From NCBI GenBank assembly GCA_029262835.1, contig JAJCYQ010000046.1, positions 78,714 through 142,713 on the forward strand: 64,000 bases of DNA, read 5' to 3'. The translations under genes were made by a program, and so were the position numbers. Below are positions 25,119-33,692 of the stretch, in pieces. The notes beneath the pieces are model-generated. The model saw only the letters and a program-made list of their open reading frames with translations, did not search any database and was not told where the DNA came from. Within the stretch, counting starts at the first letter, position 1, and the number at the start of each line of letters is the position of its first letter. This DNA is from Bacteroidota bacterium (GTDB taxonomy: Bacteria; Bacteroidota; Rhodothermia; Rhodothermales; UBA10348).

Positions 25119-26144
25119 TTATTGCACTCCGAGCAGGAACTGAAGTGGCAGGTGGACGCGCCGTCTCCAGTCGGCTTCTGTGTGGGCGTGCCCATCGAAA
25201 ACGTGGCTGGTCATGTTGGATGCGCCCGCCGCGCCAAGGGCCCGGTCCACATCGCGCTGGTAGGCCCCGTACTGGCTGTCGAGTGTCTCCGTGCCCCGGT
25301 CCATATAGAGCCGATGCGTCGCAGGCAGGGGAGGTTGGTCTGCGAACCAGTCGAGCATGTAGTCGCCCACGACGGGCCAGTGTGTGGACAGCGCCGCCGC
25401 GCCCCCGAACACGTCCGGGCGCTTGTACAGGGCATAGATGGAGGCCAGGCCGCCCATGCTCGATCCCATGATGAAGGTGTTCGCGGGCCCCTTCTCGATG
25501 CGGTACCGGGACTCGGCCCACGGCATGAGTTCGTCGGTGATGAAGGTCAGGTATTCGTTTCCGAGGAGCGGTTGGGTTGCCGGAATGTTCACGCCGGCCT
25601 CGAGCTGCCTGCGGGCCTCGGCGAGCGTATCGACAGGAAAATAGTCGGTAAGGACATCCTCGGGGGCCAGCTCCACTATTCTCAGCGGGCCGCTTTCAAT
25701 GGCAACCACGATGGCCGGGCGAATGGCGGCGGAGTCCACGAGAGCCGGGATGACTTCGTCGACTGCCCAGTCCTTGCCAGAGAAGACGGATCCGGCCGGA
25801 TCGAACACATTCTGGCCATCGTGCATGTAGATGACGGGGAAGTCGGCACTGGGCGAGGTGTCGTAGGCGGGCGGAAGCCAGACGTGCACGCGGCGCGCGG
25901 CAATGTGCACCGATGGCACGAGGGCCGCCGGCTCGAGGTGACCCGAAACGCCGAGCGACGGCTCCGGAAAAATGGGCACAGCCGCCCAGTCAAAGGCGGC
26001 AGCGGCAGGGGCGGGCTCGTTGGCGCTCTCCGGTGTACGCGGCTCGCCTCCACAGGCCGCCAGGGCAAATACGACGAGGCCAGCGGTGACGACCCCGGTC
26101 AGTAAGCGAAGCCATCTGGTCCCATTTGATGTGCGCCGTACCAT
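25119..26144 (-). CDS. Esterase-D-like alpha/beta hydrolase lipoprotein
   Basis: I use the ATG at 26144, which leaves a one-base gap from the proS stop and gives a clean lipoprotein signal (VFALAACGG, Cys31); an upstream in-frame ATG would overlap proS. The ~341-residue protein has the putative-esterase fold, with the nucleophile elbow IMGSSMGG, the oxyanion-region strand FPVIYMHDGQNVF, and a late histidine in FDGHAHTEADWRRRV. This family hydrolyses esters on siderophores, xylan side chains or similar molecules. The neighbouring TonB receptor at 22511-25009, same strand, would fit siderophore uptake and release, but this is only a hint. Confidence 0.88.
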   Translation of the reverse strand: MVRRTSNGTRWLRLLTGVVTAGLVVFALAACGGEPRTPESANEPAPAAAAFDWAAVPIFPEPSLGVSGHLEPAALVPSVHIAARRVHVWLPPAYDTSPSADFPVIYMHDGQNVFDPAGSVFSGKDWAVDEVIPALVDSAAIRPAIVVAIESGPLRIVELAPEDVLTDYFPVDTLAEARRQLEAGVNIPATQPLLGNEYLTFITDELMPWAESRYRIEKGPANTFIMGSSMGGLASIYALYKRPDVFGGAAALSTHWPVVGDYMLDWFADQPPLPATHRLYMDRGTETLDSQYGAYQRDVDRALGAAGASNMTSHVFDGHAHTEADWRRRVHLPLQFLLGVQ

Positions 26145-26145
26145 G

Positions 26146-27630
26146 TCAGTACGCCCGGGCATAGAGTACGCGCCGCGCCGATGGCGCCCCGGAGACCGGG
26201 TCAGTTCCGGGAGCTTCATCTTCCGGCCACGTTCCCTCTACCGGGATGCAGCGGATCGTGGCTTTTGATTCCTCCTTGATGCGCGCCTCGGTTTCGGCCG
26301 TGCCGTCCCAGTGCATGCGGATAAACCCACCTTCCTCGTCGAGCACCTGTTTGAACGTATCGTAGTCGTCAACAATGCGCGTGTTCGCTTCCCGATAGGC
26401 GAGTGCCCGCTCGTAAAGTCCAACCTGGATGCCATCGAGCAACGTCTGGATCTCATCGGCAAGGCCCTCGCGCGATACCGACATTTTCTCACGCGTATCA
26501 CGCCGCGCCAGTTCTACCGTACCGTTTTCGACATCCCGCGGGCCGAGGGCCAGACGGATAGGGACGCCCTGCACTTCATATTCGTTGAATTTCCAGCCCG
26601 GCCGGTAGCCTTCACGGTCGTCGACTTTCATGCGGACACCGGCAGATCGCAGTTCGGCGGCGATGGTGGCCGCTTCTGCCAGCACGCGTTCCCGGTCTTC
26701 ATCCGAGCGGTAAATGGGAATAAGCACGACCTGTGTCGGAGCCAAGCGGGGCGGAATAATGAGTCCCTGGTCATCGGAGTGCACCATGATCAGGGCGCCA
26801 ATGAGTCGGGTCGATACGCCCCATGAGGTGGCCCACACGTACTCCAGTTCATTGTCCCTGTTCTGGAACTGGCAATCGAACGCCTTGGCAAAGTTCTGTC
26901 CGAGGAAATGGGACGTACCGGCCTGGAGCGCCTTGCCATCCTGCATGAGCGCCTCAATGCAGTATGTATCGACGGCTCCGGCGAAGCGTTCCGATGCCGT
27001 CTTGACGCCCCTCACAACGGGCATGGCCATCCATTCTTCGGCAAACGTTGCGTATACATCCAACATCTGGAGAGTCTCCTCTACGGCTTCATCGCGCGTG
27101 GCATGCGCCGTATGCCCCTCCTGCCAGAGGAATTCCATGGTGCGCAGGAAGAGACGCGTACGCATTTCCCAGCGGACGACGTTGGCCCACTGGTTGTACT
27201 TCCGGGGAAGGTCACGCCAGGACTGGATCCACTTGGCGTACGTATCCCACATGATGGTCTCAGAGGTCGGGCGGACTACCAGGTTTTCATCCAGCTTGGA
27301 ATCTGGATCGGCGATAAGCCCCAGTTCGGGGTCGAGCTTCAACCGGGAGTGGGTTATGACGGCGCATTCCTTGGCGAACCCTTCGACGTGCTCGGCCTCG
27401 CGCGCCATGAAAGATTGCGGGATGAAGAGCGGAAAGTAGACATTCTCATGCCCGGTCTCCTTGAACATGTCGTCGAGCGCCCGCTGCATGTTCTCCCACA
27501 GCGCGTAGCCGGTTGGCCGGATAATCATGCAACCGCGTACGGGGGAGTAGTCGGCCAGTTTGGCGTGTTTCACGACATCCAGGTACCACTGGGAATAATC
27601 GCTCTGTCTGGGTGTGATTGCGTCAGCCAT
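26146..27630 (-). CDS. proS: Proline--tRNA ligase, archaeal/eukaryotic type
   Basis: The 494-residue class II synthetase charges tRNA-Pro. The short form without the ~180-residue editing insert, the segment [16 protein letters not shown] and the C-terminal zinc-binding-like domain ending in YARAY mark the ProS3 (archaeal/eukaryotic-like) type rather than the E. coli type. Motif 3 region [11 protein letters not shown] and the class II motif 2 region [26 protein letters not shown] are visible in parts. This type is common in Bacteroidota relatives. It is the promoter-proximal gene of a pair with the esterase lipoprotein. Confidence 0.96.
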   Translation of the reverse strand: MADAITPRQSDYSQWYLDVVKHAKLADYSPVRGCMIIRPTGYALWENMQRALDDMFKETGHENVYFPLFIPQSFMAREAEHVEGFAKECAVITHSRLKLDPELGLIADPDSKLDENLVVRPTSETIMWDTYAKWIQSWRDLPRKYNQWANVVRWEMRTRLFLRTMEFLWQEGHTAHATRDEAVEETLQMLDVYATFAEEWMAMPVVRGVKTASERFAGAVDTYCIEALMQDGKALQAGTSHFLGQNFAKAFDCQFQNRDNELEYVWATSWGVSTRLIGALIMVHSDDQGLIIPPRLAPTQVVLIPIYRSDEDRERVLAEAATIAAELRSAGVRMKVDDREGYRPGWKFNEYEVQGVPIRLALGPRDVENGTVELARRDTREKMSVSREGLADEIQTLLDGIQVGLYERALAYREANTRIVDDYDTFKQVLDEEGGFIRMHWDGTAETEARIKEESKATIRCIPVEGTWPEDEAPGTDPVSGAPSARRVLYARAY

Positions 27631-27823
27631 AGTGTACAGCAGGTGGTGTAAATCGCGGACATGCGTTTGCTTCGTGCGCCTATATACGGTGATTCAGGCA
27701 GGCAAGCTGAAGTTGGTCCGGTATTTGCTCCACTTTTCATGTAGGGAGCGATGCTTCGTCCATGCGAAACTTTGGGCGGGCTGACTCTTTACTGTAGATA
27801 ACCGCGCTTACAGAGAGGCTGAC

Positions 27824-28984
27824 ATGAGATCCCGTTACGACATCCGATCATTGAGAATCCGGTCCTTCCCGCTCTGGCTCGTTGTGGCCATGTTCGGGCT
27901 GACGGGATGTTATACCCAACTTGCGACGCTGGAGCCCGCCTACGATGAGGGCCTCGATTTCGTGGAAGCCGACTATGAGCGGGATGGGGACGTGGTTGTC
28001 CGTAAATATTACGATGACGGTACCGTCGACGAAGACTTCTATCCTGCGGGATACGACTGGTACCGCCACGAGCCCTATGCCTTCAGCCGGTATTTCTCTT
28101 CATTCTATGATCCGTTCTACGGCGACGGGTACTATGGAGGCTGCGGGTATTTCTCCTATTGTGATCCTTACTACGGATCTCACGTCAGTATTTCACTCGG
28201 ATACGGCCGGCCCTACAGCGCGTTCGGGTTCGGGTTCGGCACCAGCTTTGGGTATGGTGGCTACAGCTCGTTCGGATACGGGTCGTTCGGATACAGCCCG
28301 TTCGGCTATGCCCACATTCCAACCTACGCCTTCCATAGCCCGTATTACTTCGGTCATGGCGGCAGCTTCGGAACCGTCCAAGCGGTAGACCGGAACTACG
28401 GCCCACGCGGATCCAGTCTTTCGCGCAGTGCGCTCACGTCACGTACGTCGGGCGCGCGTGGCGGCCGTGCCGGTAGCAACGACACGCTGGAAGGCACCCG
28501 GGGCGTGCTGACGGGAGGCGGATCGACAGCTGGTTTTGGTGATCGTGGCGTCGTCTCGACGCGCTCGGGCACGTCGACGGCGGGTAAACGCGCTGGGACG
28601 CGGTCTACGCGTGGTGCGCTGACGGGAGACCGCACAACAAATACTACACGGGCAGCCGGTACCTCGACGCGGACACGCAGCTCGGGTACGGCGACGCGCT
28701 CTACGACGCGAACGCGCAGCACGGGTACGGCAACGCGCTCTACGACGCCCACGCGTTCGTCCGGAGCCCGCTCGAGTGGCTCCAGCCGCTCCTCGAGCAA
28801 GGCCCGCAGCGGCAGTTCCAGACGTTCGTCGAGCAAGGCCCGCAGCGGCAGTTCCAGACGTTCATCGAGCAAGGCCCGCAGTGGCAGTTCCAGCCGCACG
28901 TCGAGCAAGGCGCGCAGCGGCAGTTCCAGCCGCTCCAAGAGCAAAAGCGGTTCACGCTCCTCGCGTAGTGGCCGAAACAACTGA
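27824..28984 (+). CDS. Repeat-rich basic lipoprotein of unknown function
   Basis: The 386-residue protein has a perfect lipobox (LTGC, Cys29). After a short acidic stretch comes a Gly/Tyr/Phe/Ser-rich segment (about 110-180, with GYGSFGYSPFGY), then an Arg/Ser/Thr-rich tail of about 200 residues. The tail contains two 13-residue units (RTRSSGTATRST type) and four 12-residue units (SSKARSGSSRRS type). No known domain is visible. The strongly basic tail could bind anionic polymer at the cell surface (LPS, DNA or acidic polysaccharide), but I have no direct evidence. Codon use in the repeats is forced by composition, and a long antisense frame over it is an artefact. Confidence 0.8.
   Translation: MRSRYDIRSLRIRSFPLWLVVAMFGLTGCYTQLATLEPAYDEGLDFVEADYERDGDVVVRKYYDDGTVDEDFYPAGYDWYRHEPYAFSRYFSSFYDPFYGDGYYGGCGYFSYCDPYYGSHVSISLGYGRPYSAFGFGFGTSFGYGGYSSFGYGSFGYSPFGYAHIPTYAFHSPYYFGHGGSFGTVQAVDRNYGPRGSSLSRSALTSRTSGARGGRAGSNDTLEGTRGVLTGGGSTAGFGDRGVVSTRSGTSTAGKRAGTRSTRGALTGDRTTNTTRAAGTSTRTRSSGTATRSTTRTRSTGTATRSTTPTRSSGARSSGSSRSSSKARSGSSRRSSSKARSGSSRRSSSKARSGSSSRTSSKARSGSSSRSKSKSGSRSSRSGRNN
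28667..28744 (+). repeat. Two 39-bp tandem repeat units in a coding region
   Basis: Two near-identical 39-bp units begin at 28667 and 28706, and a third decays from 28745. They encode 13-residue Thr/Arg/Ser-rich units in the basic lipoprotein. The units keep frame, so they act as protein repeats. Confidence 0.85.
28793..28936 (+). repeat. Four 36-bp tandem repeat units in a coding region
   Basis: Units start at 28793, 28829, 28865 and 28901, each 36 bp and encoding the 12-residue motif SSKARSGSSRRS or a close variant. A degenerate remnant follows. High identity between units suggests recent expansion or contraction by slippage; array length is likely to vary between strains. Confidence 0.92.
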
Positions 28985-29059
28985 TTGCGACGGTAAGCCG
29001 GTTCTCCAACACGCTTCCCAACCTGTCCACCTGGGGTGCGGTGCGCCCTGTAAATAAAT

Positions 29060-29077
29060 GTAACTTTCATTGTTACA
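29060..29077. promoter_or_regulatory. Inverted repeat before the FadL-type gene
   Basis: TGTAAC (29060-29065) and GTTACA (29072-29077) form a perfect 6-bp inverted repeat with a 7-base centre, four bases before the ATG at 29081. TAACTTTC (29061-29068) inside it is one base off the TAnnTTTG -7 element, but no matching -33 TTG is seen. It could be an operator overlapping a promoter or a weak hairpin at the ribosome site. Confidence 0.3.
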
Positions 29078-29080
29078 ATT

Positions 29081-30667
29081 ATGAAAAAGAATAAAATGAA
29101 CCCATTTCGGCCCGAATCTATTCTTGTTGCGGCTTTGATGACCTTTTCGGGGCTGACCATGGCCCTCATTGCGCCAGAAAACTCACGTGCCCAGGATGGC
29201 GCCGATGCGCTACGTTTCCTGCAGCAGCTTCCGGGCATTACGGCCACTGCCAACGGTATTGCCGGTGCGGGCATTGGTGGCCGCACCGATGCCTCCGCGT
29301 TTCGGACGAACCCGGCCGGACTGGCGTGGAATGAGACTTCGTGGTTCGCGGCATCGCTATCGAACCAGAACGTTTCGGACGAGGCCGTCTTCAACGCACC
29401 CGGATCCTCCACGCGACTGGAGCCGGATGTTTCATCGACGGGGCTGGCAAGCCTGGCCTATGCGTATAAGGTCCCCACGGCCCAGGGACGACTCGTAGTC
29501 GGGGCGGGCTTCAATCAGACGAGTTCATTCGACCGAAGCCTGTTCTACGATGGGACCAACAACGCCAACTCGATAACTGACTTTTTCATGCCCCTGCCGG
29601 GCGAATTCGAGTTGAATGAAGACGCTGATGGTGTTTTTCCGTCTTTTTCGCGTGACCTGTCGTTCATCGCGTTTGAAACCTTCGGAATTGACCTGTCCCC
29701 CGAGCTCATCGATGCCGGAGATCCGGTGCCGTTCCTGCCGGCGGTATCGGCCGGCACAGTGCGCCAGGTGGGCACCGTTGAAGAGGATGGGCGCATGACC
29801 GAGCTCAGCTTTGCGGGTGCCGTAGAGGCGGCGAAAGATGTGATGATCGGCGTATCCATCAATATTCCGTTCGGGGAATACAATTTCCTGCGCGAGCACA
29901 CGGAAGAGGATTTCCAGAACGACAACGATGGGACCGGAGGAACGACCGACTTCTCGTCGCTTCGGTTCACGGAGGCCTTCAGCTCGGATTTTGTGGGCGT
30001 GAACGCCCGTTTTGGCCTGTCGGCGCTTGTTGCACCCGGAGCCCGGATCGGATTGACCGTTGAAACACCGACGTATGTATCGGTCGAAGAGTCGTTCAAT
30101 ACCGTGCTGGAAACGACGTTCGACAACGGCGATTTCTTCTCTTATGGAAATGGACTTACAGAAACGGCTGGATCGGGCGACTTCGATTACACGATTACGT
30201 CTCCCTGGAAAATAGGCGTTGGTGGGTCGTACGCGGTATCGGGACTTACGCTGCTGGCCGACGTCGAATGGGTAGACTGGTCGCAGCTTGAACTGGATGC
30301 AGATGGGTTTTCGTTCGATCAGGAAAACCAGGATATTCAGCGGACGCTCGATGCGGTCGTGAATGCGCGCCTGGGCGCCGAATACCAGGTTGAGAAGCTG
30401 ACGCTTCGCGGAGGTTTTGCCATTTATCCCGATCCGAGGGAAAGCGACTCTCCGCTGGTACCCTCGGATGGCGTGGATCGGGAACAGACCTACCTTTCAG
30501 CTGGGCTGGGATACGCGTTCTCGAAGGAAGTCTCGGCCTCCATCTCCTGGATGCAGGGGCAATTCGACGATCAGTTCCGTCCGTACACGGATGTGGATGG
30601 TGCGCCGACGGTGGCCGAGGAGGTGACGACGAACCGTGTAATGATCGGGTTTACGTTCGGTTTTTGA
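29081..30667 (+). CDS. FadL/OmpP1/TodX-type outer-membrane transport protein
   Basis: The 528-residue outer-membrane barrel takes up hydrophobic compounds such as fatty acids. It has a signal peptide, then the family's N-terminal hatch-like segment with GAGIGGRTDASAFRTNPAGLAW (read in parts), an NPAGLA motif being typical of FadL. Repeated amphipathic strands end in TNRVMIGFTFGF with a terminal Phe. A short inverted repeat precedes the start. The next gene, a sugar-porter MFS with a TTG start, follows after three bases, so the two may be co-transcribed although their substrates should differ. Confidence 0.92.
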   Translation: MKKNKMNPFRPESILVAALMTFSGLTMALIAPENSRAQDGADALRFLQQLPGITATANGIAGAGIGGRTDASAFRTNPAGLAWNETSWFAASLSNQNVSDEAVFNAPGSSTRLEPDVSSTGLASLAYAYKVPTAQGRLVVGAGFNQTSSFDRSLFYDGTNNANSITDFFMPLPGEFELNEDADGVFPSFSRDLSFIAFETFGIDLSPELIDAGDPVPFLPAVSAGTVRQVGTVEEDGRMTELSFAGAVEAAKDVMIGVSINIPFGEYNFLREHTEEDFQNDNDGTGGTTDFSSLRFTEAFSSDFVGVNARFGLSALVAPGARIGLTVETPTYVSVEESFNTVLETTFDNGDFFSYGNGLTETAGSGDFDYTITSPWKIGVGGSYAVSGLTLLADVEWVDWSQLELDADGFSFDQENQDIQRTLDAVVNARLGAEYQVEKLTLRGGFAIYPDPRESDSPLVPSDGVDREQTYLSAGLGYAFSKEVSASISWMQGQFDDQFRPYTDVDGAPTVAEEVTTNRVMIGFTFGF

Positions 30668-30670
30668 TCC

Positions 30671-32224
30671 TTGACACGGCAGCCACATACGCTGGCGCTG
30701 GCCGTTGTAGTCAGCTTGGGGGGATTTCTCTTCGGGTTCGATGCATCGGTCATTTCAGGTGTCATCCGGTTTGTGCAGCCCCAGTTCGGTCTGGATGAGT
30801 TCCAACTCGGGTGGGTGGTGAGTTCGCCGTCGGCTTCGGCCATGGTAGCCATGTTGCTCGCTGGACCCTTGAGCGGGTGGCTCGGGCGCAAACGCCTGCT
30901 TGAAATCGTAGCCCTGCTGTATCTGGCATCGGCTCTCCTGTCGGCCTTTGCCACGGGGTATGCCATGCTCGTCACGGCGCGCATGATCGGCGGCGCCGCA
31001 TTCGGTGCAGCCCTTATTCTGGCTCCCATGTACATCGCGGAGATTGCACCGGCTGGCCAGCGCGGCCGCATGGTATCGATCCAGCAACTCAATATCGTTC
31101 TGGGATTCTCGGCGGCGTATTTCTCCAATTACCTGTTTCTCGATGCGGCCCAGAACGTGGCATGGTTGGGTGAGGCGACCGTGTGGCGCTGGATGTTGGG
31201 GATTGAGGCGCTGCCGGCTGCGGCGTACTTCCTGCTTCTTTTTCTCATTCCGCAAAGCCCCAGGTGGCTTTACGCCCGTGGGCGCGTGGAGGAGGCCCGG
31301 ACGGTGCTTGTTCGGCTGCACGGCCAGGAGCGCGCCGAAGCGGAGTTGGAAGAACTGGGTCGAAAATTGGCCAGAGAGCCTGGTGTGAGGCGCGCATCGT
31401 ACCGGGAGCTGGTCGGACCCACCGTCCGCGCGGTATTCCTGATCGGGTTACTTCTGGGTGTTCTGCAGCAGATCACGGGCGTGAATGCGATTTATTTTTA
31501 CGCCACGCTGATTTTCGAGCAGTCTGGAATCGGGGCCAATGCGTCGTTTGCACAGGCGGTCTGGGTAGGCGTGATCAATGTGGTGTTCACGGTTGTTGCC
31601 ATGCTTCTGATTGACAGGGTGGGGAGGAGGCCGCTCATGCTGGCTGGACTTGCCGGTGTGTTGCTGAGCATGGGCATCACCGCCTATGGGTTCAGTGGGG
31701 CCACATTTTCGTTGAGCGAGGGGGACATTGAATCGAGCTCACTGTGGGAGGAGAATCCGGTGGCCGGAGCACAGCTGCTTGACATGGCTGGAACCGTATT
31801 CGAGAGTGACGTGGCGTATGCCACGTCCGTGCGGGAGGTGATCGGGGGCGCCTCCTTCCGTCGGCACCAGGCCGAACTCGTGGAGAAGGCCATCGTCATG
31901 AATCCGTACGTGGTGCTCGCCGGCATACTGCTCTTCGTTGCGTCGTTCGCCGTATCGCTCGGGCCGGTGACCTGGGTTATGCTGTCCGAATTGTTTCCAA
32001 CGCGGCTGCGGGCGGTCGCCATCTCGGTCGTGGGATTTGCCAATTCGCTCGTGAGTTGGTTCGTTCAGTTTCTGTTCCCCTGGGAACTCTCGGTGCTGGG
32101 AAGTGCCGGTACGTATACCATTTACGGCGTGTTCGCCCTTATCGGACTCGTTCTTGTATACCGACTGCTACCGGAAACCAAAGGAAAGACGCTGGAAGAG
32201 ATCGAGCGGCAACTCGTGGGGTAG
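30671..32224 (+). CDS. Sugar-porter family MFS transporter
   Basis: The 517-residue inner-membrane carrier belongs to the sugar-porter (GLUT/XylE-like) group. Signatures include GGFLFGFDASVISG in helix 1, PQSPRWLYARGR after helix 6, DRVGRRPLM, and PETKGKTLEEIE at the C-terminus. The start is TTG at 30671; no ATG occurs before residue ~55. A ~60-residue insertion near 345-410 (around EGDIESSSLWEENPVAG) enlarges an outer loop between helices 9 and 10. It most likely imports glucose or a similar hexose by H+ or Na+ symport and lies upstream of the FucP-type carrier of the beta-glucan locus. Confidence 0.93.
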   Translation: MTRQPHTLALAVVVSLGGFLFGFDASVISGVIRFVQPQFGLDEFQLGWVVSSPSASAMVAMLLAGPLSGWLGRKRLLEIVALLYLASALLSAFATGYAMLVTARMIGGAAFGAALILAPMYIAEIAPAGQRGRMVSIQQLNIVLGFSAAYFSNYLFLDAAQNVAWLGEATVWRWMLGIEALPAAAYFLLLFLIPQSPRWLYARGRVEEARTVLVRLHGQERAEAELEELGRKLAREPGVRRASYRELVGPTVRAVFLIGLLLGVLQQITGVNAIYFYATLIFEQSGIGANASFAQAVWVGVINVVFTVVAMLLIDRVGRRPLMLAGLAGVLLSMGITAYGFSGATFSLSEGDIESSSLWEENPVAGAQLLDMAGTVFESDVAYATSVREVIGGASFRRHQAELVEKAIVMNPYVVLAGILLFVASFAVSLGPVTWVMLSELFPTRLRAVAISVVGFANSLVSWFVQFLFPWELSVLGSAGTYTIYGVFALIGLVLVYRLLPETKGKTLEEIERQLVG

Positions 32225-32258
32225 CTTGAAGCCTGTGGACCTGTCCTGGCAGCGCCTA

Positions 32259-32290
32259 TTGTGTTCCTGCAGGGGGACGGTGTAAATTGG
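32259..32290 (+). promoter_or_regulatory. Probable promoter of the FucP-type carrier
   Basis: A -33 TTG at 32259-32261 is followed after 21 bases by TAAATTGG (32283-32290), 7 of 8 to TAnnTTTG. The LacI-type operator at 32293 would then cover the transcription start, which is an effective position for repression. Confidence 0.42.
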
Positions 32291-32292
32291 CG

Positions 32293-32314
32293 GCTGTGAA
32301 AACGTTTTCACAGC
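32293..32314. promoter_or_regulatory. LacI-type operator 1
   Basis: A perfect 22-bp palindrome made of two 11-base half-sites; the left half is GCTGTGAAAAC and the right half its reverse complement. The core TGAAAACGTTTTCA is shared with five other sites in the window. It lies 46 bases before the start of the FucP-type carrier. LacI-family proteins bind such even palindromes with a central CG or CC step. Confidence 0.82.
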
Positions 32315-32360
32315 CCGTCGAACGCTATTGTCGAACGCCCTCGCCAAACACCACGCTGCG

Positions 32361-33692
32361 ATGTCTTCTGCCTCCCGCTCCTATCGTCTCCCGTTCATCG
32401 TCGTCACTAGCCTCTTCTTCCTGTGGGGCTTCATCACCGTGCTGGTCGATGCGCTCATTCCCAGGTTGAAGGCCGTATTTGAGCTGTCATTTTTTGAGGC
32501 GGGATTGTCGCAGTTCGCGTTTTTCCTGGCCTATGCGCTCGTATCGATCCCGGTAGGGTACGTGATCGCCAATATCGGCTATAAAAAAGGCGTGGTGCTT
32601 GGCCTTGTGGGCATGGGCATCGGGTGCCTGATGTTCTGGCCAGCCGCTGAATTCCGCGTGTTTGGCATTTTCCTGCTCGCCATGTTCATGCTGGCTGCCG
32701 GTATCACGACGCTGCAGGTGGCGGCCAATCCGTACGTGGCGGCCCTCGGATCGGAGGAAACCGCGTCGAGCCGACTCAACCTGGCGCAGGCCTTCAATTC
32801 GCTGGGGACGACGCTCGCGCCACTCGTGAGTGCGGCTTTCATTCTTGGTACGGCTGTCCTTTCGAGCAGCGAAATAGACGCGCTTTCAGAGACGGCCCGG
32901 GCGGCGTATCATGCAGAGGAGGCCGGTGCGGTGCAGGGACCCTTCCTCGTACTGGCCGGGCTGCTCGTCGTATTGGCTTTTGCGTTTTCGCGGTTTGACC
33001 TGCCGGCCATCCTGGACACGGACCATCACCGCTCGGGAAACTACGGGGCGGTGCTGCGTAGCCCGCGGCTCATGCTGGGTGCGCTCGGGATTTTCGTCTA
33101 CGTGGGTGCGGAAGTGTCCATCGGCAGCTACATGGTCAACTATTTCATGGACATGGGCATGCCGGACATGGTCGTCGGGTCCGCGTTCCTGTCGTGGGTG
33201 ACGGGCTTTCTGTCGGGCTCCGACCCCGCGAGTCTTCTTCCTGCGCGCATCGCAGGGACGTTCCTGTTTTTCTACTGGGGTGGTGCCATGCTGGGGCGCT
33301 TCGTAGGGGCCGGACTCATGCAGCGTTTTCGTCCGGGAAGTATTCTGGCGCTGTTTGCGCTGGGCGCTGTGTCACTACTCTTCGTTACGGTAACGGGTGT
33401 TGGAAGCGTAGCTGTGTGGGCTCCGCTGTTCGTGGGCCTGTGCAACTCGGTCATGTTTCCAACCATCTTCACGCTCGCCATCGGAGGGCTCAACCAGCAT
33501 ACGGCCCAGGGGTCCGGCATACTCTGTACAGCGATCGTTGGCGGAGCCATTATTCCGCCGCTTTTCGGTGCGCTGGGCGACTCCGTCGGACTGCAGCTGG
33601 CCTTCCTGCTCCCAGCCGCCTGCTATCTGTACATTGCCTGGTACGGCCGGAGCGTATCGACGGGCGTCATTGCTGCTGCCGGTACGCATTGA
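32361..33692 (+). CDS. FucP/GluP-type sugar MFS transporter
   Basis: I use the ATG at 32361 (MSSASRSYRLPFIVV) giving 443 residues. The FHS-family segment SLFFLWGFITVLVDALIPRLK in parts (FFLWGF..LNDxLIP type) and the QVAANPYVAALG motif are typical of bacterial glucose/galactose/fucose:H+ symporters. About twelve membrane helices are present. A LacI-type operator lies in its promoter, so it should be released by the sugar sensed by the adjacent regulator. It probably imports the glucose or disaccharide released by the GH3 enzyme. Its 3' end overlaps the convergent SGNH gene by 26 bases. Confidence 0.93.
   Translation: MSSASRSYRLPFIVVTSLFFLWGFITVLVDALIPRLKAVFELSFFEAGLSQFAFFLAYALVSIPVGYVIANIGYKKGVVLGLVGMGIGCLMFWPAAEFRVFGIFLLAMFMLAAGITTLQVAANPYVAALGSEETASSRLNLAQAFNSLGTTLAPLVSAAFILGTAVLSSSEIDALSETARAAYHAEEAGAVQGPFLVLAGLLVVLAFAFSRFDLPAILDTDHHRSGNYGAVLRSPRLMLGALGIFVYVGAEVSIGSYMVNYFMDMGMPDMVVGSAFLSWVTGFLSGSDPASLLPARIAGTFLFFYWGGAMLGRFVGAGLMQRFRPGSILALFALGAVSLLFVTVTGVGSVAVWAPLFVGLCNSVMFPTIFTLAIGGLNQHTAQGSGILCTAIVGGAIIPPLFGALGDSVGLQLAFLLPAACYLYIAWYGRSVSTGVIAAAGTH

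Noticed and set aside
25089..26105. A 338-codon plus-strand frame
   Set aside because: It is antisense to the esterase lipoprotein, whose nucleophile motif and lipobox are clear.
28793..28936. CRISPR-like spacing of repeats
   Set aside because: The 36-bp units are directly adjacent with no spacers and are in a coding frame.
28396..29412. A 338-codon minus-strand frame rich in Leu/Glu/Arg repeats
   Set aside because: It is antisense to the lipoprotein repeats, its repeats are the same DNA read backwards, and it runs through the next gene's start; the plus-strand frame has a lipobox.
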